Shown here: in pieces, positions 27,046 through 36,548 of the stretch
How positions within the stretch are numbered: position 1 is the first letter of the stretch
Layout: every line of letters begins with the position of its first letter
Assembly: GCF_030913705.1 (NCBI RefSeq)
Contig: NZ_CP133190.1
Span: 186,001-250,000 of the forward strand
Length of the DNA stretch: 64,000 bases
From: Anaerocolumna sp. MB42-C2
Lineage (GTDB): Bacteria > Bacillota > Clostridia > Lachnospirales > Lachnospiraceae
Direction of reading: 5' to 3'
The notes under the pieces: model-generated
The model's input: the letters and a program-made list of their open reading frames with translations, nothing else
Told to the model about the DNA's origin: nothing
Databases searched by the model: none
Program-made: the position numbers and the translations under genes

Positions 27046-27639
27046 ATGAAAAAATTAATTTTAGTAACATCTCCGCCTGCCTGCGGTAAAACTTATGTAT
27101 CAAAACAGTTGGCAAAAGCTCTGAAACATGTGGTTTATCTGGATAAAGACACATTAATCTGCTTATCGAAACAGATTTTTAAAGTAGCAGGTGAAGAATA
27201 TAACAGAAGTTCAAAATTTTTTGAGGAAAATATCCGTGATTATGAATATGAAGCAATTGTTGCTTTGGCATTGGAAGCCTTGGACTACGATGATACCGTA
27301 CTGATTAATGCTCCATTTACCAGAGAAATCCGGGATACGGCTTATATTGATAAGTTAAAAGATAAATTAAAAGAAAAAGATGCGATTTTGACGGTGATAT
27401 GGGTTGAAACTACAATAGAGGTATGCAGGCAGCGTATGATTGAAAGAAATTCTGATAGAGATTCCTGGAAGCTTGCGAATTGGGACAAATATATCGCCGG
27501 TTGTAATTTCAATATACCCAGTGCTTTAGATAATCCAAACAATTCAAATGATTTATTAATATTTAAAAATTCCTCTGAAGATGAATTTACGGAGTCTTTG
27601 AAAAATATCGTAAGTATTCTTGAAAAAGATCCATTCTAA
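27046..27639 (+). CDS. P-loop ATPase/kinase-like protein (AAA_33 type)
   Basis: 197-residue nucleotide-binding protein. A P-loop variant SPPACGKTY (residues 9-17) keeps the essential Gly-Lys-Thr. Also visible are a Walker-B-like DDTVLINAPF and a lid-like stretch WVETTIEVCRQRMIERNSDRD, as in small-molecule kinases and zeta-toxin-like folds. It could phosphorylate a metabolite or an antibiotic, but nothing in the context decides this. The start follows GGAGGGAAT. A weak promoter with TATAAT at 26995-27000 lies just upstream. Confidence 0.7.
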   Translation: MKKLILVTSPPACGKTYVSKQLAKALKHVVYLDKDTLICLSKQIFKVAGEEYNRSSKFFEENIRDYEYEAIVALALEALDYDDTVLINAPFTREIRDTAYIDKLKDKLKEKDAILTVIWVETTIEVCRQRMIERNSDRDSWKLANWDKYIAGCNFNIPSALDNPNNSNDLLIFKNSSEDEFTESLKNIVSILEKDPF

Positions 27640-27672
27640 AGCGAACAATAAATATATAGTATTAATTTATAG

Positions 27673-27706
27673 GCAGATTGGTTAACGGTAAGTCCGTCCA
27701 ATCTGC
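27673..27706 (+). terminator. Candidate hairpin terminator after P-loop gene
   Basis: Arms gcagattgg (27673-27681) and ccaatctgc (27698-27706) with an inner acgg/ccgt stem form a strong hairpin 34 bases after the stop codon. The tail is only moderately T-rich (tgttattgtt) and runs directly into the dispersed repeat. Confidence 0.55.
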
Positions 27707-27707
27707 T

Positions 27708-27870
27708 GTTATTGTTCACACCCCTGTCAAAAACAGCAGTGTTGTGAACAATAACATGCTTCGCAATGCACACAAAACGAGGAGGTAGCGTTCCTACGCT
27801 GCAATTCTCCGGTTTTATTGACAATACACTCACATAAAACACGTCGCGTTTGTTACCTGTGAATAATAAC
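27708..27870. repeat. Dispersed palindromic repeat, copy 1 (MITE-like)
   Basis: A 163-base element fills most of the gap between the P-loop gene and the glycosylase gene. It is bounded by imperfect inverted ends: gttattgttcaca at 27708-27720 and tgtgaataataac at 27858-27870, with one mismatch. Within it, 27709-27720 and 27743-27754 form a perfect 12-base stem (ttattgttcaca / tgtgaacaataa) with an inner ctgt/acag stem. The core 27709-27777 recurs in reverse orientation at 60992-61054. A minus-strand frame through it (27636-27914) looks coding-like only because the repeat has no stop in that frame. The rest of the 27640-28049 gap holds no gene I can support. Confidence 0.75.
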
Positions 27871-28049
27871 AATCTGCCCTCTTCCATATACGGATTTATT
27901 TCCCTAAGTGACAACCTATTAATTAAATTGTATAATATCTATATATTAAGATAGAAACTGAGTGTCAAAGGCCGTTCTTATATATAAAAAAATTATATTG
28001 TTTGTTTCATAGTTACTATAGAAAACAGAAAAGAAAAGAGGGGTTTACG

Positions 28050-28868
28050 TTGTTAATTTATTCAAATAATTTTAATTTAAAACATATAGCAGATTCTGGA
28101 CAATGCTTTCGTATGAATCCGGTGGAAGATGCTAAGTATAGTCTGATTGCATATGATAAATACATTGAATTAACACAGGTTAAAGATAATTGTATCGAGC
28201 TTTCCTGCAGCGAGGAGGATTATAATCAGATCTGGAAACATTATTTTGATTTGGATTTTAATTATGAACAAATCGTTACAGGTTTATCAGAAGGCCAGGA
28301 TGATTTTTTAAAAAATGCCGCAAAGTTTGGAAACGGGCTTAGAATATTAAAACAGGATATTTATGAGACGTTAATCAGTTTCATTATTTCCCAGCGAAAA
28401 AATATTCCGGCTATTAAAAACTGTATCGAAATACTTTGTGTGAAGTATGGTAAGCGAAAGATAAGCAGAGAGTGTGGAGGTAAAGAATACTATACTTTCC
28501 CTTCGCCGGAAAGTTTAGCAAATGCATCAGCCCAGGATTTAAAGATAACCGGTTTGGGTTATCGTGATCGTTATATTTTAAAAACTTCTCAATCAGTTTT
28601 AAAAGGTGATATTGACCTTAAAGCTTTAAGACAGTTAAGCTTTGAGGAAACATTAAAACAATTACAAACCTTATCCGGTGTAGGAATAAAAGTAGCAAAC
28701 TGTGTAGCTCTCTACGGCTTACATCATATTGAAGCTTTCCCTATTGATGTATGGATTGCCAGAATATTGAAAGATATCTATAATGATCAGTTTAACTTAG
28801 AACCATATAACGGTTTTGCCGGAATCGTTCAACAATACATGTTTTATTACATAAGAAATAAAAAGTGA
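28050..28868 (+). CDS. 8-oxoguanine DNA glycosylase (OGG1/AlkA superfamily)
   Basis: 272-residue base-excision repair glycosylase/lyase. The N-terminal OGG domain has LKHIADSGQCFRM. The HhH-GPD region has FIISQRKNIPAIK, the hairpin LQTLSGVGIKVANCV with catalytic Lys214, and AFPIDVWI with catalytic Asp233. The 19-residue Lys-Asp spacing equals that of OGG1. TTG 28050 is my start because AAGAGGGG ends seven bases earlier and the OGG domain begins directly after. An in-frame TTG at 28002 would add a basic leader with no ribosome site. Confidence 0.88.
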   Translation: MLIYSNNFNLKHIADSGQCFRMNPVEDAKYSLIAYDKYIELTQVKDNCIELSCSEEDYNQIWKHYFDLDFNYEQIVTGLSEGQDDFLKNAAKFGNGLRILKQDIYETLISFIISQRKNIPAIKNCIEILCVKYGKRKISRECGGKEYYTFPSPESLANASAQDLKITGLGYRDRYILKTSQSVLKGDIDLKALRQLSFEETLKQLQTLSGVGIKVANCVALYGLHHIEAFPIDVWIARILKDIYNDQFNLEPYNGFAGIVQQYMFYYIRNKK

Positions 28869-29056
28869 TTTTTTCTTTGTCGTTCTTTAAGAATTCATTA
28901 TCTTTCTGAATGATTCAAAATTTCCTGTACATAATAAATAAGTAGAATAAGAGAACAACCTGGTAATTAAAGGTAATTCCTCTGTGAGTAACTTGAAAAT
29001 GAGCATAGCTTGTTTCAGTTTAAAATTATGTTTTATGTATAGGAGATTTATATAGA

Positions 29057-32000
29057 ATGAGTAAATATAAAATAGGATTAGATATTGGTTCTACGACTGT
29101 GAAAATAGCGGTCCTGGATGAAGACAACCGTTTAATCTACAGTGATTACAAACGGCACCTGTCCGATATAAAAAGTACGATTATCAGTATTATAAATACC
29201 TGCTATAAAGAACTGGGAGACATAAAATGCACCATTAGTATAACCGGATCAGGTGGTTTGTCTGTCTCTGAATGGTTAAAAATCCCTTTTGAACAGGAAG
29301 TGGTATCCTGTACCAAAACTGTAAAAAGTCTAATTCCAGAGGTCGATGTGGTTATTGAACTTGGCGGAGAAGATGCAAAAATTACTTACTTAAAAAATGG
29401 GTTGGAACAACGAATGAATAATAGCTGTGCCGGAGGAACCGGCGCATTTATTGACCAGATGGCTGTTTTACTTAATACAGATGCTGCCGGACTCAATGAA
29501 TATGCTAAAAAACATAAGGTTATTTATCCTATAGCTTCCAGATGCGGGGTATTTGCAAAAACGGATATTCAACCGCTTTTAAATGACGGTGCCGGTAAAG
29601 AAGACATTGCTGTCTCAATTTTTCAGGCAGTAGTCAATCAGACCATCGGAGGTCTGGCTTGCGGTAAACCGATACGCGGTAAAGTTGCATTTTTAGGCGG
29701 TCCTTTATATTTTCTTCCTGAGCTTAGAGAACGGTTTATAGTAAGCCTCAATCTAGCACAGCAGGATGCGATTATTCCGGAGAATGGAATTCTTTACCCG
29801 GCTATTGGTGCTGCACTTTTATCAGGAGAAAAAAAAATAACTGATACTCAGCAAACGGATGAAGTCAGTTTAAAATTAATAATAGAGAAAGTCCACGGTA
29901 TAACAAATATTAAGGATAATGATGTACGTAACCTTCCGCCATTATTTAAAACGGAAGAGGAGTATCAGATTTTTAAGGAAAGACATAACCATGCTACAAT
30001 AAAAAGAGCCGTATTGTCCGAGTATCAGGGAAACACCTTTCTGGGTGTTGATGCAGGATCGACTACGACAAAAGCAGCATTAATCAGTGAAAACGGTGAA
30101 CTTTTGTACAGCTATTACGGCAGTAATGAAGGGGAGCCAATTAAAAAAGTAATATGGATACTAAACGACCTATATAATAGATTACCAAAAGGAATCAGAA
30201 TTACCAGAAGTACAGTTACCGGCTATGGAGAGGGGCTGATGAAAGCCGCACTTCATATTGATTATGGAGAAATAGAAACCATTGCTCATTATAAAGCCGC
30301 TGAATATTTTTTGCCGGGAGTTGATTTTATCCTGGATATCGGCGGACAGGACATGAAATGTCTTAGGATAAAAAACAATACCATAGACAGCATACTGCTA
30401 AATGAAGCCTGTTCATCCGGATGCGGTTCTTTCCTGGAGGGGTTTGCCGCATCTTTGAATATGTCGGTGGAGCAATTTGCAAAAGCAGCATTATTTGCAA
30501 AATCGCCGGTAGATTTAGGTACCAAGTGCACGGTTTTTATGAATTCAAAAGTAAAACAAGCCCAAAAAGAAGGAGCAGCGATTTCGGATTTATCAGCCGG
30601 ATTATCATACTCGGTTATAAAAAATGTCTTATTTAAGGTTATTAAAATACGGGATGAAAAAGATATGGGTAAAAAAATGATCGTACAGGGAGGTACTTTC
30701 TATAATGATGCCGTATTAAGATGTTTTGAAATGATATCTGGCAGGGAAGTAGTAAGACCGGATATCGCAGGTTTAATGGGTGCCTTCGGTGCTGCGTTAA
30801 TAGCGAAAGAAAGATTTATAGAGGAATCAGAAGAACTGGTCCAAAAGGGTGTAATAGCTTCCGGTAATCAGATTTTTATTAGTCAAAGTATAGCTGATTC
30901 CGCTTTACTCTCACGCTGGCAATTATCCGGTTTTGAAACCATTGCTACGTTTAAACGATGTGAAAAATGCGGAAACCATTGTCTTTTAACCGTTAATAGG
31001 TTCTCAAACGGAGAATCCTTTGTATCAGGAAACCGATGTGAAAGAGGATTGGGTACTGATGCGGTTAAGGCAGCCGGTTCTGTTAAGATGCCAAACCTTT
31101 ATGAATATAAATATCAAAAGACCTTTGCTTATAAACCTTTAAGTCTTTCCAAGGCAAAAAGAGGGATAATCGGAATACCAAGAACTCTAAATATGTATGA
31201 TAATTATCCATTTTGGTTTACACTTTTTACCAAATTGGAATTCCGTGTTGAATTATCGTCACCATCCAATAAAATAATGTATGAAAAAGGCCTTGGTACC
31301 ATACCATCGGAATCTGTCTGTTATCCGGCAAAACTTAGTCACGGTCATATTTTTGATTTAATAGAACGGGATATTCATACTATATTTTATCCCTCTATTG
31401 TATTTGAAAAGAAAGAATATGAGGATGTAGATAACCATTATAACTGCCCGATTGTTATTTCTTATTCCGAAGTAATAAAAAACAATATTGATGAATTGCA
31501 TCAAATTAAATTTATCGCTCCGTTTCTATCAATGAATGATGATAAAATTCTTGCGCAAAGAATGACGGAAGTATTATCCGATTATGCTATACCTCTTTCG
31601 GAAGTAAAAAAAGCAGTTAACGCTGCAAGAACGGTACTGGAATCCTATAAGCTTGATATACAGAAAAAAGGGGAAGAAGTAATTGAATTTCTGAAAAAGA
31701 ACCATAAAAAAGGGATAGTCCTTTGTGGAAAACCTTACCATATCGATCCCGAAGTACATCACGGCATTCCTGGACTGATTAATTCTTTTGGTATGGCAGT
31801 TTTAACAGAAGACAGCATATCCCATTTAACTCCTTTGAAAAATAAATTACGTGTTGTGGATCAATGGACTTATAACTCAAGGTTATACCGGGCAGCCGCT
31901 AAAGTGGCAGAGGAACCGAATTTGGAACTGATACAATTGAATTCTTTTGGTTGCGGTCTGGATTCGGTTACCTCGGATCAAATAGCAGAAATACTGGCAT

Positions 32001-33370
32001 CGGGTGGTAAAATCTATACTATGTTAAAAATAGACGAGGGCAATAATCTGGGAGCAGCAAAGATAAGAATCCGTTCTTTAAAGGCAGCAATCGAAGAACG
32101 GGATAAAAGGGTATATCAGCCCGCGATAGAAGATATGAATTACGCTACACCTATTTTTACCAAGGAGAAGAGAAAAGTTCATACTATTTTAGTCCCGCAG
32201 CTTTCTCCGGTTCATTTTGATTTGATTAAAGAGGCTGCAAGATCAAGCGATTATCAATTTGAAATTTTACCTGGTATCGATCAGGCGGCAGTAGATGAAG
32301 GACTTAAATATGTAAATAATGATGCCTGTTACCCCGCAATCCTGATTATCGGACAAATTGTACATGCCTTAAAATCAGGAAAATATGATGTAGAAAATAC
32401 TTCTGTCATTATATCCCAAACCGGCGGCGGCTGCAGGGCAACGAATTATATGGCTTTCTTAAAATTAGGTTTAAAACAGGCCGGTTTTGAAAATATACCT
32501 ATAATTTCTTTAAATGCAGTGGGGCTGGGTGAACAACCGGGATTTAAATTGTCAATTCGTTTTATCAATAAATGCATTATGGCTTTAATCTATGGAGATT
32601 TATTTATGAGAGTCCTGTATGGTTCAAGGCCTTATGAGGTGCATCCCGGCTCCTCTGAAGCTTTATACCGTAAATGGAACGAATTGGTTAAAGATAATAT
32701 CAGAAACGGTAACAAGAGAGAATTTGACCATAATATTAAAAATATAGTAAGAGAATTTGATCAATTGGAAGTAACGGACATTAAAAAGCCCAAGGTTGCT
32801 ATTGTAGGAGAGATATTGGCCAAATACCATCCCATGGCAAACAACGGAATAATTTCCTCTTTAGAAGAGGGCGGCGCGGAAGTGGTTCTCCCGGATCTGC
32901 TGGATTTCTTACTTTATTGCTTATTTAATTCAGAATTTAAGTTTAAATATCTGGGCGGAAAAAGGATAAAGAAAAATGCCTGTGAATTCAGCATGGTATA
33001 TCTGGACCGCTATCGAAAAGTTATGAAAGTAGAATTGGAAAAGAGTAAACGATTTTCTCCTCCTACGCCAATTCATAAATTAGCGAATATGGCTTCCTCG
33101 GTATTATCCCTTGGTAATCAGACAGGTGAGGGCTGGCTTATAACTGCTGAAATGATTGAATGTATAGAAAGCGGAATCAACAATATCTTATGTGTACAAC
33201 CTCTGGCCTGCCTGCCCAATCATATAACCGGAAGAGGAATGTTTAAACCGTTAAAAGAAAAATATCCAATGGCCAATATTATGCCAATTGACTATGATCC
33301 GGGTATATCCCATGTTAATCAATTGAACAGGATTAAATTAATGTTATCCGTCGCTTTAAAAAATATATAA
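29057..33370 (+). CDS. Giant 2-hydroxyacyl-CoA dehydratase activase-related protein
   Basis: 1437-residue multidomain protein found widely in Clostridia. Two BadF/HgdC-type ASKHA ATPase domains come first. Domain 1 covers about residues 1-270, with GLDIGSTTVKIAV and NSCAGGTGAF. Domain 2 covers about 325-590, with GVDAGSTTTKAAL and NEACSSGCGSF; the cysteines are those that hold the bridging 4Fe-4S cluster in activases. A Cys motif KCEKCGNHC (about 635) leads into a DUF2229-like region (about 690-900). The C-terminal part (about 1030-1437) resembles dehydratase subunits (NDACYPAI, QTGGGCRATNY). Known activases use ATP to inject an electron into a dehydratase. Whether this protein has its own substrate is not known. 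It stands alone, with GGAGAT before ATG. Confidence 0.85.
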   Translation: MSKYKIGLDIGSTTVKIAVLDEDNRLIYSDYKRHLSDIKSTIISIINTCYKELGDIKCTISITGSGGLSVSEWLKIPFEQEVVSCTKTVKSLIPEVDVVIELGGEDAKITYLKNGLEQRMNNSCAGGTGAFIDQMAVLLNTDAAGLNEYAKKHKVIYPIASRCGVFAKTDIQPLLNDGAGKEDIAVSIFQAVVNQTIGGLACGKPIRGKVAFLGGPLYFLPELRERFIVSLNLAQQDAIIPENGILYPAIGAALLSGEKKITDTQQTDEVSLKLIIEKVHGITNIKDNDVRNLPPLFKTEEEYQIFKERHNHATIKRAVLSEYQGNTFLGVDAGSTTTKAALISENGELLYSYYGSNEGEPIKKVIWILNDLYNRLPKGIRITRSTVTGYGEGLMKAALHIDYGEIETIAHYKAAEYFLPGVDFILDIGGQDMKCLRIKNNTIDSILLNEACSSGCGSFLEGFAASLNMSVEQFAKAALFAKSPVDLGTKCTVFMNSKVKQAQKEGAAISDLSAGLSYSVIKNVLFKVIKIRDEKDMGKKMIVQGGTFYNDAVLRCFEMISGREVVRPDIAGLMGAFGAALIAKERFIEESEELVQKGVIASGNQIFISQSIADSALLSRWQLSGFETIATFKRCEKCGNHCLLTVNRFSNGESFVSGNRCERGLGTDAVKAAGSVKMPNLYEYKYQKTFAYKPLSLSKAKRGIIGIPRTLNMYDNYPFWFTLFTKLEFRVELSSPSNKIMYEKGLGTIPSESVCYPAKLSHGHIFDLIERDIHTIFYPSIVFEKKEYEDVDNHYNCPIVISYSEVIKNNIDELHQIKFIAPFLSMNDDKILAQRMTEVLSDYAIPLSEVKKAVNAARTVLESYKLDIQKKGEEVIEFLKKNHKKGIVLCGKPYHIDPEVHHGIPGLINSFGMAVLTEDSISHLTPLKNKLRVVDQWTYNSRLYRAAAKVAEEPNLELIQLNSFGCGLDSVTSDQIAEILASGGKIYTMLKIDEGNNLGAAKIRIRSLKAAIEERDKRVYQPAIEDMNYATPIFTKEKRKVHTILVPQLSPVHFDLIKEAARSSDYQFEILPGIDQAAVDEGLKYVNNDACYPAILIIGQIVHALKSGKYDVENTSVIISQTGGGCRATNYMAFLKLGLKQAGFENIPIISLNAVGLGEQPGFKLSIRFINKCIMALIYGDLFMRVLYGSRPYEVHPGSSEALYRKWNELVKDNIRNGNKREFDHNIKNIVREFDQLEVTDIKKPKVAIVGEILAKYHPMANNGIISSLEEGGAEVVLPDLLDFLLYCLFNSEFKFKYLGGKRIKKNACEFSMVYLDRYRKVMKVELEKSKRFSPPTPIHKLANMASSVLSLGNQTGEGWLITAEMIECIESGINNILCVQPLACLPNHITGRGMFKPLKEKYPMANIMPIDYDPGISHVNQLNRIKLMLSVALKNI

Positions 33371-33386
33371 AGGTATTTCAAATTAT

Positions 33387-33431
33387 GTAACAACCTCTAG
33401 CCAGATGGTTCATAAGGTCAGGGGTTGTTGC
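33387..33431. terminator. Hairpin between convergent genes
   Basis: Arms at 33387-33402 and 33416-33431 pair over 16 positions with one mismatch and several G-U pairs. It sits between the giant activase (plus) and vanT (minus) and probably ends both transcripts. The T-tract is weak on either strand. Confidence 0.6.
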
Positions 33432-33437
33432 AAAAAT

Positions 33438-35645
33438 TCAGCTGACATAGATGCGTTTAAGGCGGTTACCAAGTCTGGTTAATAATTCATTGGTAATCGT
33501 ATGGGAATTTGTGGCTATTTCTTCGGCTTTTATCTGATTTGTTCCGTTTATGCCAATCACAGTGACAATTTCATCCGGTACAACACCCGGTATATCTGTA
33601 ATATCTATCATCAATTGATCCATACATATTCTTCCAATGATCGGCGCCATAGATCCTTTTACAAGGATATATCCATTCTCTAAATTTCTTGGAATTCCGT
33701 CAGCATAACCTATTGTCACTGTAGCGATTATTCTCTCCTTAGAGGCGGTAAAGGTTCGTCCATAACTGACAGCATCCCCTTTTTCAATGGTTTTGATCAT
33801 AACAATTCTGGCTTTCACTGATAATACCGGTTTTAAATTAATAGATACTCTGGTCTTATCATAAGCTGAACTTAATACCCCATAAAGTGCAATTCCGATT
33901 CGGGCGTAATCACAGGAAAGTTCCGGATAGTTTAAAACACCGTAACTGCTCTGAATATGAAGTTTACCGGGATTATAACCGGAATTAACAAGTGTTTGTA
34001 TTGTTCTATAAAAATGCTCTATCTGGGATTTCGTAAAAGCAGTGTCTTCTTTTGATAAACTGTCTGATACGCTTAGATGAGTATAAGTCCCTAATATAAT
34101 CAGATTTTTTAACTTAAAGATAGCTTCCAGATTGGAGAGATTAGTGTAGTTTTCACCTAAACGGTGCATACCGGTGTCAATCTTAATATGAACCTTAAGT
34201 TTACTGCCATAATGATTTAAAATCTGGGCATATTCCAAATCAACCACGGTTTGTATTAAGCGGTATTTTACCAGGAGCTTAAAATCCTGCGGATGAGTAT
34301 AACCAAATATTAATATTTCCCCTTTTATTCCTCTTTTTCTAAGGTCTACGCCCTCTGACAGGGTAGCAACTGCAAAGGAAGAGACCCCAATTTTATTAAG
34401 CCCTTTTGAAATCTCCACATCCCCATGACCGTATGCATTGGCCTTTACTACTGCCATTAGAATACAATTTTTAGGTAAGATGGATTGGAATTCTCTTACA
34501 TTATGTCTTAAATGGTTTAAATTTATTTCAATCCATGCTCTTCCTTTAATATCCGGATTGCCCTGCTTAATATAACGGGTTGCATATATATATAAATATC
34601 CGAATGTTAAGGACAGAAGACTAACAACCAGGTAATGGAGAAGACTGTTATATACCAGAAAACGTTCTAAACTCAAGACTTTTGCAAAACCTCTGACCAG
34701 TATGATGGAGAAAGGATGTATAATATACACAATCATGGAAATAGTACGAAAGTTTTTATAGTGATTCCCTTTAAAGTGTAAAAGTAACTGAAATAGAAAA
34801 TACATACAGGGAAGTAAAAACAAATACATGCTGTCATGGCGCTGCAAATTATTGGCATGTAATAACAATCCCTCTATAAAAAACGGCACGGAGGAGGCGG
34901 TTAAACCGGTAATACACTTTCCTAAAGACAGAGGTTTCAAAGAGCAGGCAATGCAGGCACCCATAACCAAAAATATAGGAGCATAAAAAATTCCATTTCT
35001 GGTATAATCAAATAATTGGAATAATAAATCATAAAAATCCTTTAATACGGGAATTGATGAAGTTATTCCGTAATAACTGTCGCCTAATAAGCCGATAAGA
35101 TAGAGTAGTATGCTGATCAATAGCAGCATACTACTTGTACCCTTACTTATTTTTATTAGAAAATATACTAATATTACACCTAAAATAACAGCCGGTAAGT
35201 ACCATAGATGATACATGGTACCATTAAAAAGGATATCTTTCACTAACCTTAAAAACATATTATTTTGTTTGAAATATCCGTTGTAAAGATTAACCGGGAT
35301 GTAGAGTAACATGGCAATTCCATAGAGAACTGTAGTTTTATTCAGGTATTTCTTTAAAGGAGACCTGTCAGGGTTTATGATATCTTTTTCGCCTCTTATA
35401 TAGGAACTTTCTTTTAATAGTCCTGATAAAATAAAAAATCCGGTAACCATAAAAAAGAAAGGAACTGCAACCCGTGCAATTATCCGGGTGAATACAAAAT
35501 CAGCAGTTGTATTAAGTGATGTAAGAGGGGAGGTATGTATAGCCACAATTAGGAATGCTGCAATCATCCTAAAATAATCTAAACCATCATAATTTTCTTT
35601 TATTAAATTTGTCTGCCCTACACGAGTGGGATTGATAGGATTCAT
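33438..35645 (-). CDS. vanT: VanT-type membrane serine racemase
   Basis: 735-residue fusion typical of VanT. Residues 1-~350 are an acyltransferase-3-like membrane domain of about ten helices (DYFRMIAAFLIVAIHT near the N-terminus). Residues ~365-735 are a fold-type III PLP racemase. In the racemase part, VVKANAYGHG holds the PLP Lys401, and AVSYGRTFTA holds the second catalytic Tyr. In VanC/E/G systems VanT makes D-Ser from L-Ser, with the membrane part aiding serine uptake. Racemase choice between Ser and Ala cannot be settled by eye, but fusion plus neighbours favour VanT. The ATG has AGAAAGGA upstream. It is last in the vanG-vanXY-vanT order. Confidence 0.88.
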   Translation of the reverse strand: MNPINPTRVGQTNLIKENYDGLDYFRMIAAFLIVAIHTSPLTSLNTTADFVFTRIIARVAVPFFFMVTGFFILSGLLKESSYIRGEKDIINPDRSPLKKYLNKTTVLYGIAMLLYIPVNLYNGYFKQNNMFLRLVKDILFNGTMYHLWYLPAVILGVILVYFLIKISKGTSSMLLLISILLYLIGLLGDSYYGITSSIPVLKDFYDLLFQLFDYTRNGIFYAPIFLVMGACIACSLKPLSLGKCITGLTASSVPFFIEGLLLHANNLQRHDSMYLFLLPCMYFLFQLLLHFKGNHYKNFRTISMIVYIIHPFSIILVRGFAKVLSLERFLVYNSLLHYLVVSLLSLTFGYLYIYATRYIKQGNPDIKGRAWIEINLNHLRHNVREFQSILPKNCILMAVVKANAYGHGDVEISKGLNKIGVSSFAVATLSEGVDLRKRGIKGEILIFGYTHPQDFKLLVKYRLIQTVVDLEYAQILNHYGSKLKVHIKIDTGMHRLGENYTNLSNLEAIFKLKNLIILGTYTHLSVSDSLSKEDTAFTKSQIEHFYRTIQTLVNSGYNPGKLHIQSSYGVLNYPELSCDYARIGIALYGVLSSAYDKTRVSINLKPVLSVKARIVMIKTIEKGDAVSYGRTFTASKERIIATVTIGYADGIPRNLENGYILVKGSMAPIIGRICMDQLMIDITDIPGVVPDEIVTVIGINGTNQIKAEEIATNSHTITNELLTRLGNRLKRIYVS

Positions 35646-35724
35646 ATGGATTCCTTTCTGTTTTTTTATATAACCTAATATCCATGCCTTTTGAATATAA
35701 AAATAGTTCGTTTATTTTCGCAGT

Positions 35725-36492
35725 TTATTTAGACTTTCTTAATGTAATAATAAATCCATCTATGTTATTGCCCGAAATCTGATATGGTGTGTTGGTGGGT
35801 AAGGTTAATGGATTCTGTTGTATGAATGTTAGACTGCAATAAAAAATTTCATACGTGTATTCATAATTAAAGAATTTTAAATGTTTCCCTTTATAGGGAA
35901 ACATTCTGATATATTCTATATATTCCTCCAAAGTCAGATTTTTCATACTCATGATTTCTGAATGAGGGTAACCTACATATCTAAAATGCCAGGGTTCATG
36001 ATAAATTCCTGTAATTTCTTCTTTCCCTTTTGGGTAACGTTCAATAAATCCATAATGTATTGCTTTTTTACGAAACTGCAGACATATACCGGAATATGGA
36101 AAGTGAGGTCTTATAAAATCATATTCACCATTATTTTCTGCCAGATCAATAGCCAAGCCTGTCTGGTGTTCACTCCTATTGGGAAGAGCTACATATTTTT
36201 CTGTAAATTCAGCCCCATTTTCATTGATGGAATTCGAATAGATCTGTTTTTGTTCGGATAGAGTCCGATAACCGCTTACAGGCAATATTTCATAATTCGC
36301 ATTTAAGAGATTTATGATTTGTGATAATTCTTTTGCCGCAATATAATCTAATAATATTTCAGGATAACTGGAATTGACAGAAACCAGGGAGGCTGAATAT
36401 TTATTTTCCCTTCGCGTAATTGGATGTTCTTTGTTGACAAGGATCAGATTACCTCTGTATATGCTAAGCGTATCCAAATTTAAAGTTCTCAT
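35725..36492 (-). CDS. vanXY: VanXY/VanY-type D,D-peptidase
   Basis: 255-residue zinc D,D-peptidase. Zinc and catalytic motifs are present: SGYRTLSEQ, the ligand motif SEHQTGLAID, and HEPWHFRYVG with the catalytic Glu and the third ligand His. There is no signal peptide, which fits the cytoplasmic bifunctional VanXY type that removes D-Ala-D-Ala dipeptide and terminal D-Ala of precursors, rather than the secreted VanY. The ATG follows GAGGTG. It lies 56 bases after vanG, with a perfect palindrome between, and 79 bases before vanT. Dipeptidase activity is inferred from cluster context. Confidence 0.85.
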   Translation of the reverse strand: MRTLNLDTLSIYRGNLILVNKEHPITRRENKYSASLVSVNSSYPEILLDYIAAKELSQIINLLNANYEILPVSGYRTLSEQKQIYSNSINENGAEFTEKYVALPNRSEHQTGLAIDLAENNGEYDFIRPHFPYSGICLQFRKKAIHYGFIERYPKGKEEITGIYHEPWHFRYVGYPHSEIMSMKNLTLEEYIEYIRMFPYKGKHLKFFNYEYTYEIFYCSLTFIQQNPLTLPTNTPYQISGNNIDGFIITLRKSK

Positions 36493-36505
36493 TTTACACC
36501 TCGCA

Positions 36506-36531
36506 TAACATATCTGCCGGCAGATATGTTA
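36506..36531. repeat. Perfect 26-base palindrome between vanG and vanXY
   Basis: Arms taacatatctgcc and ggcagatatgtta abut with no loop. In the transcript this would be a stable hairpin starting soon after the vanG stop and ending just before the vanXY ribosome site. It has no U-tract, so read-through is expected. It could be an mRNA processing/stability element or a DNA-binding dyad. Confidence 0.8.
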
Positions 36532-36548
36532 CACCCTCCCTTTTCTAA

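Noticed and set aside
27636-27914. 92-residue minus-strand frame with coding-like look
   Set aside because: It lies over the dispersed repeat; similarity to the frame at 60924-61127 is explained by the repeated DNA.
36506-36531. Palindrome considered as an intrinsic terminator of vanG
   Set aside because: There is no U-tract after the stem on the minus strand and the next gene starts directly after it.
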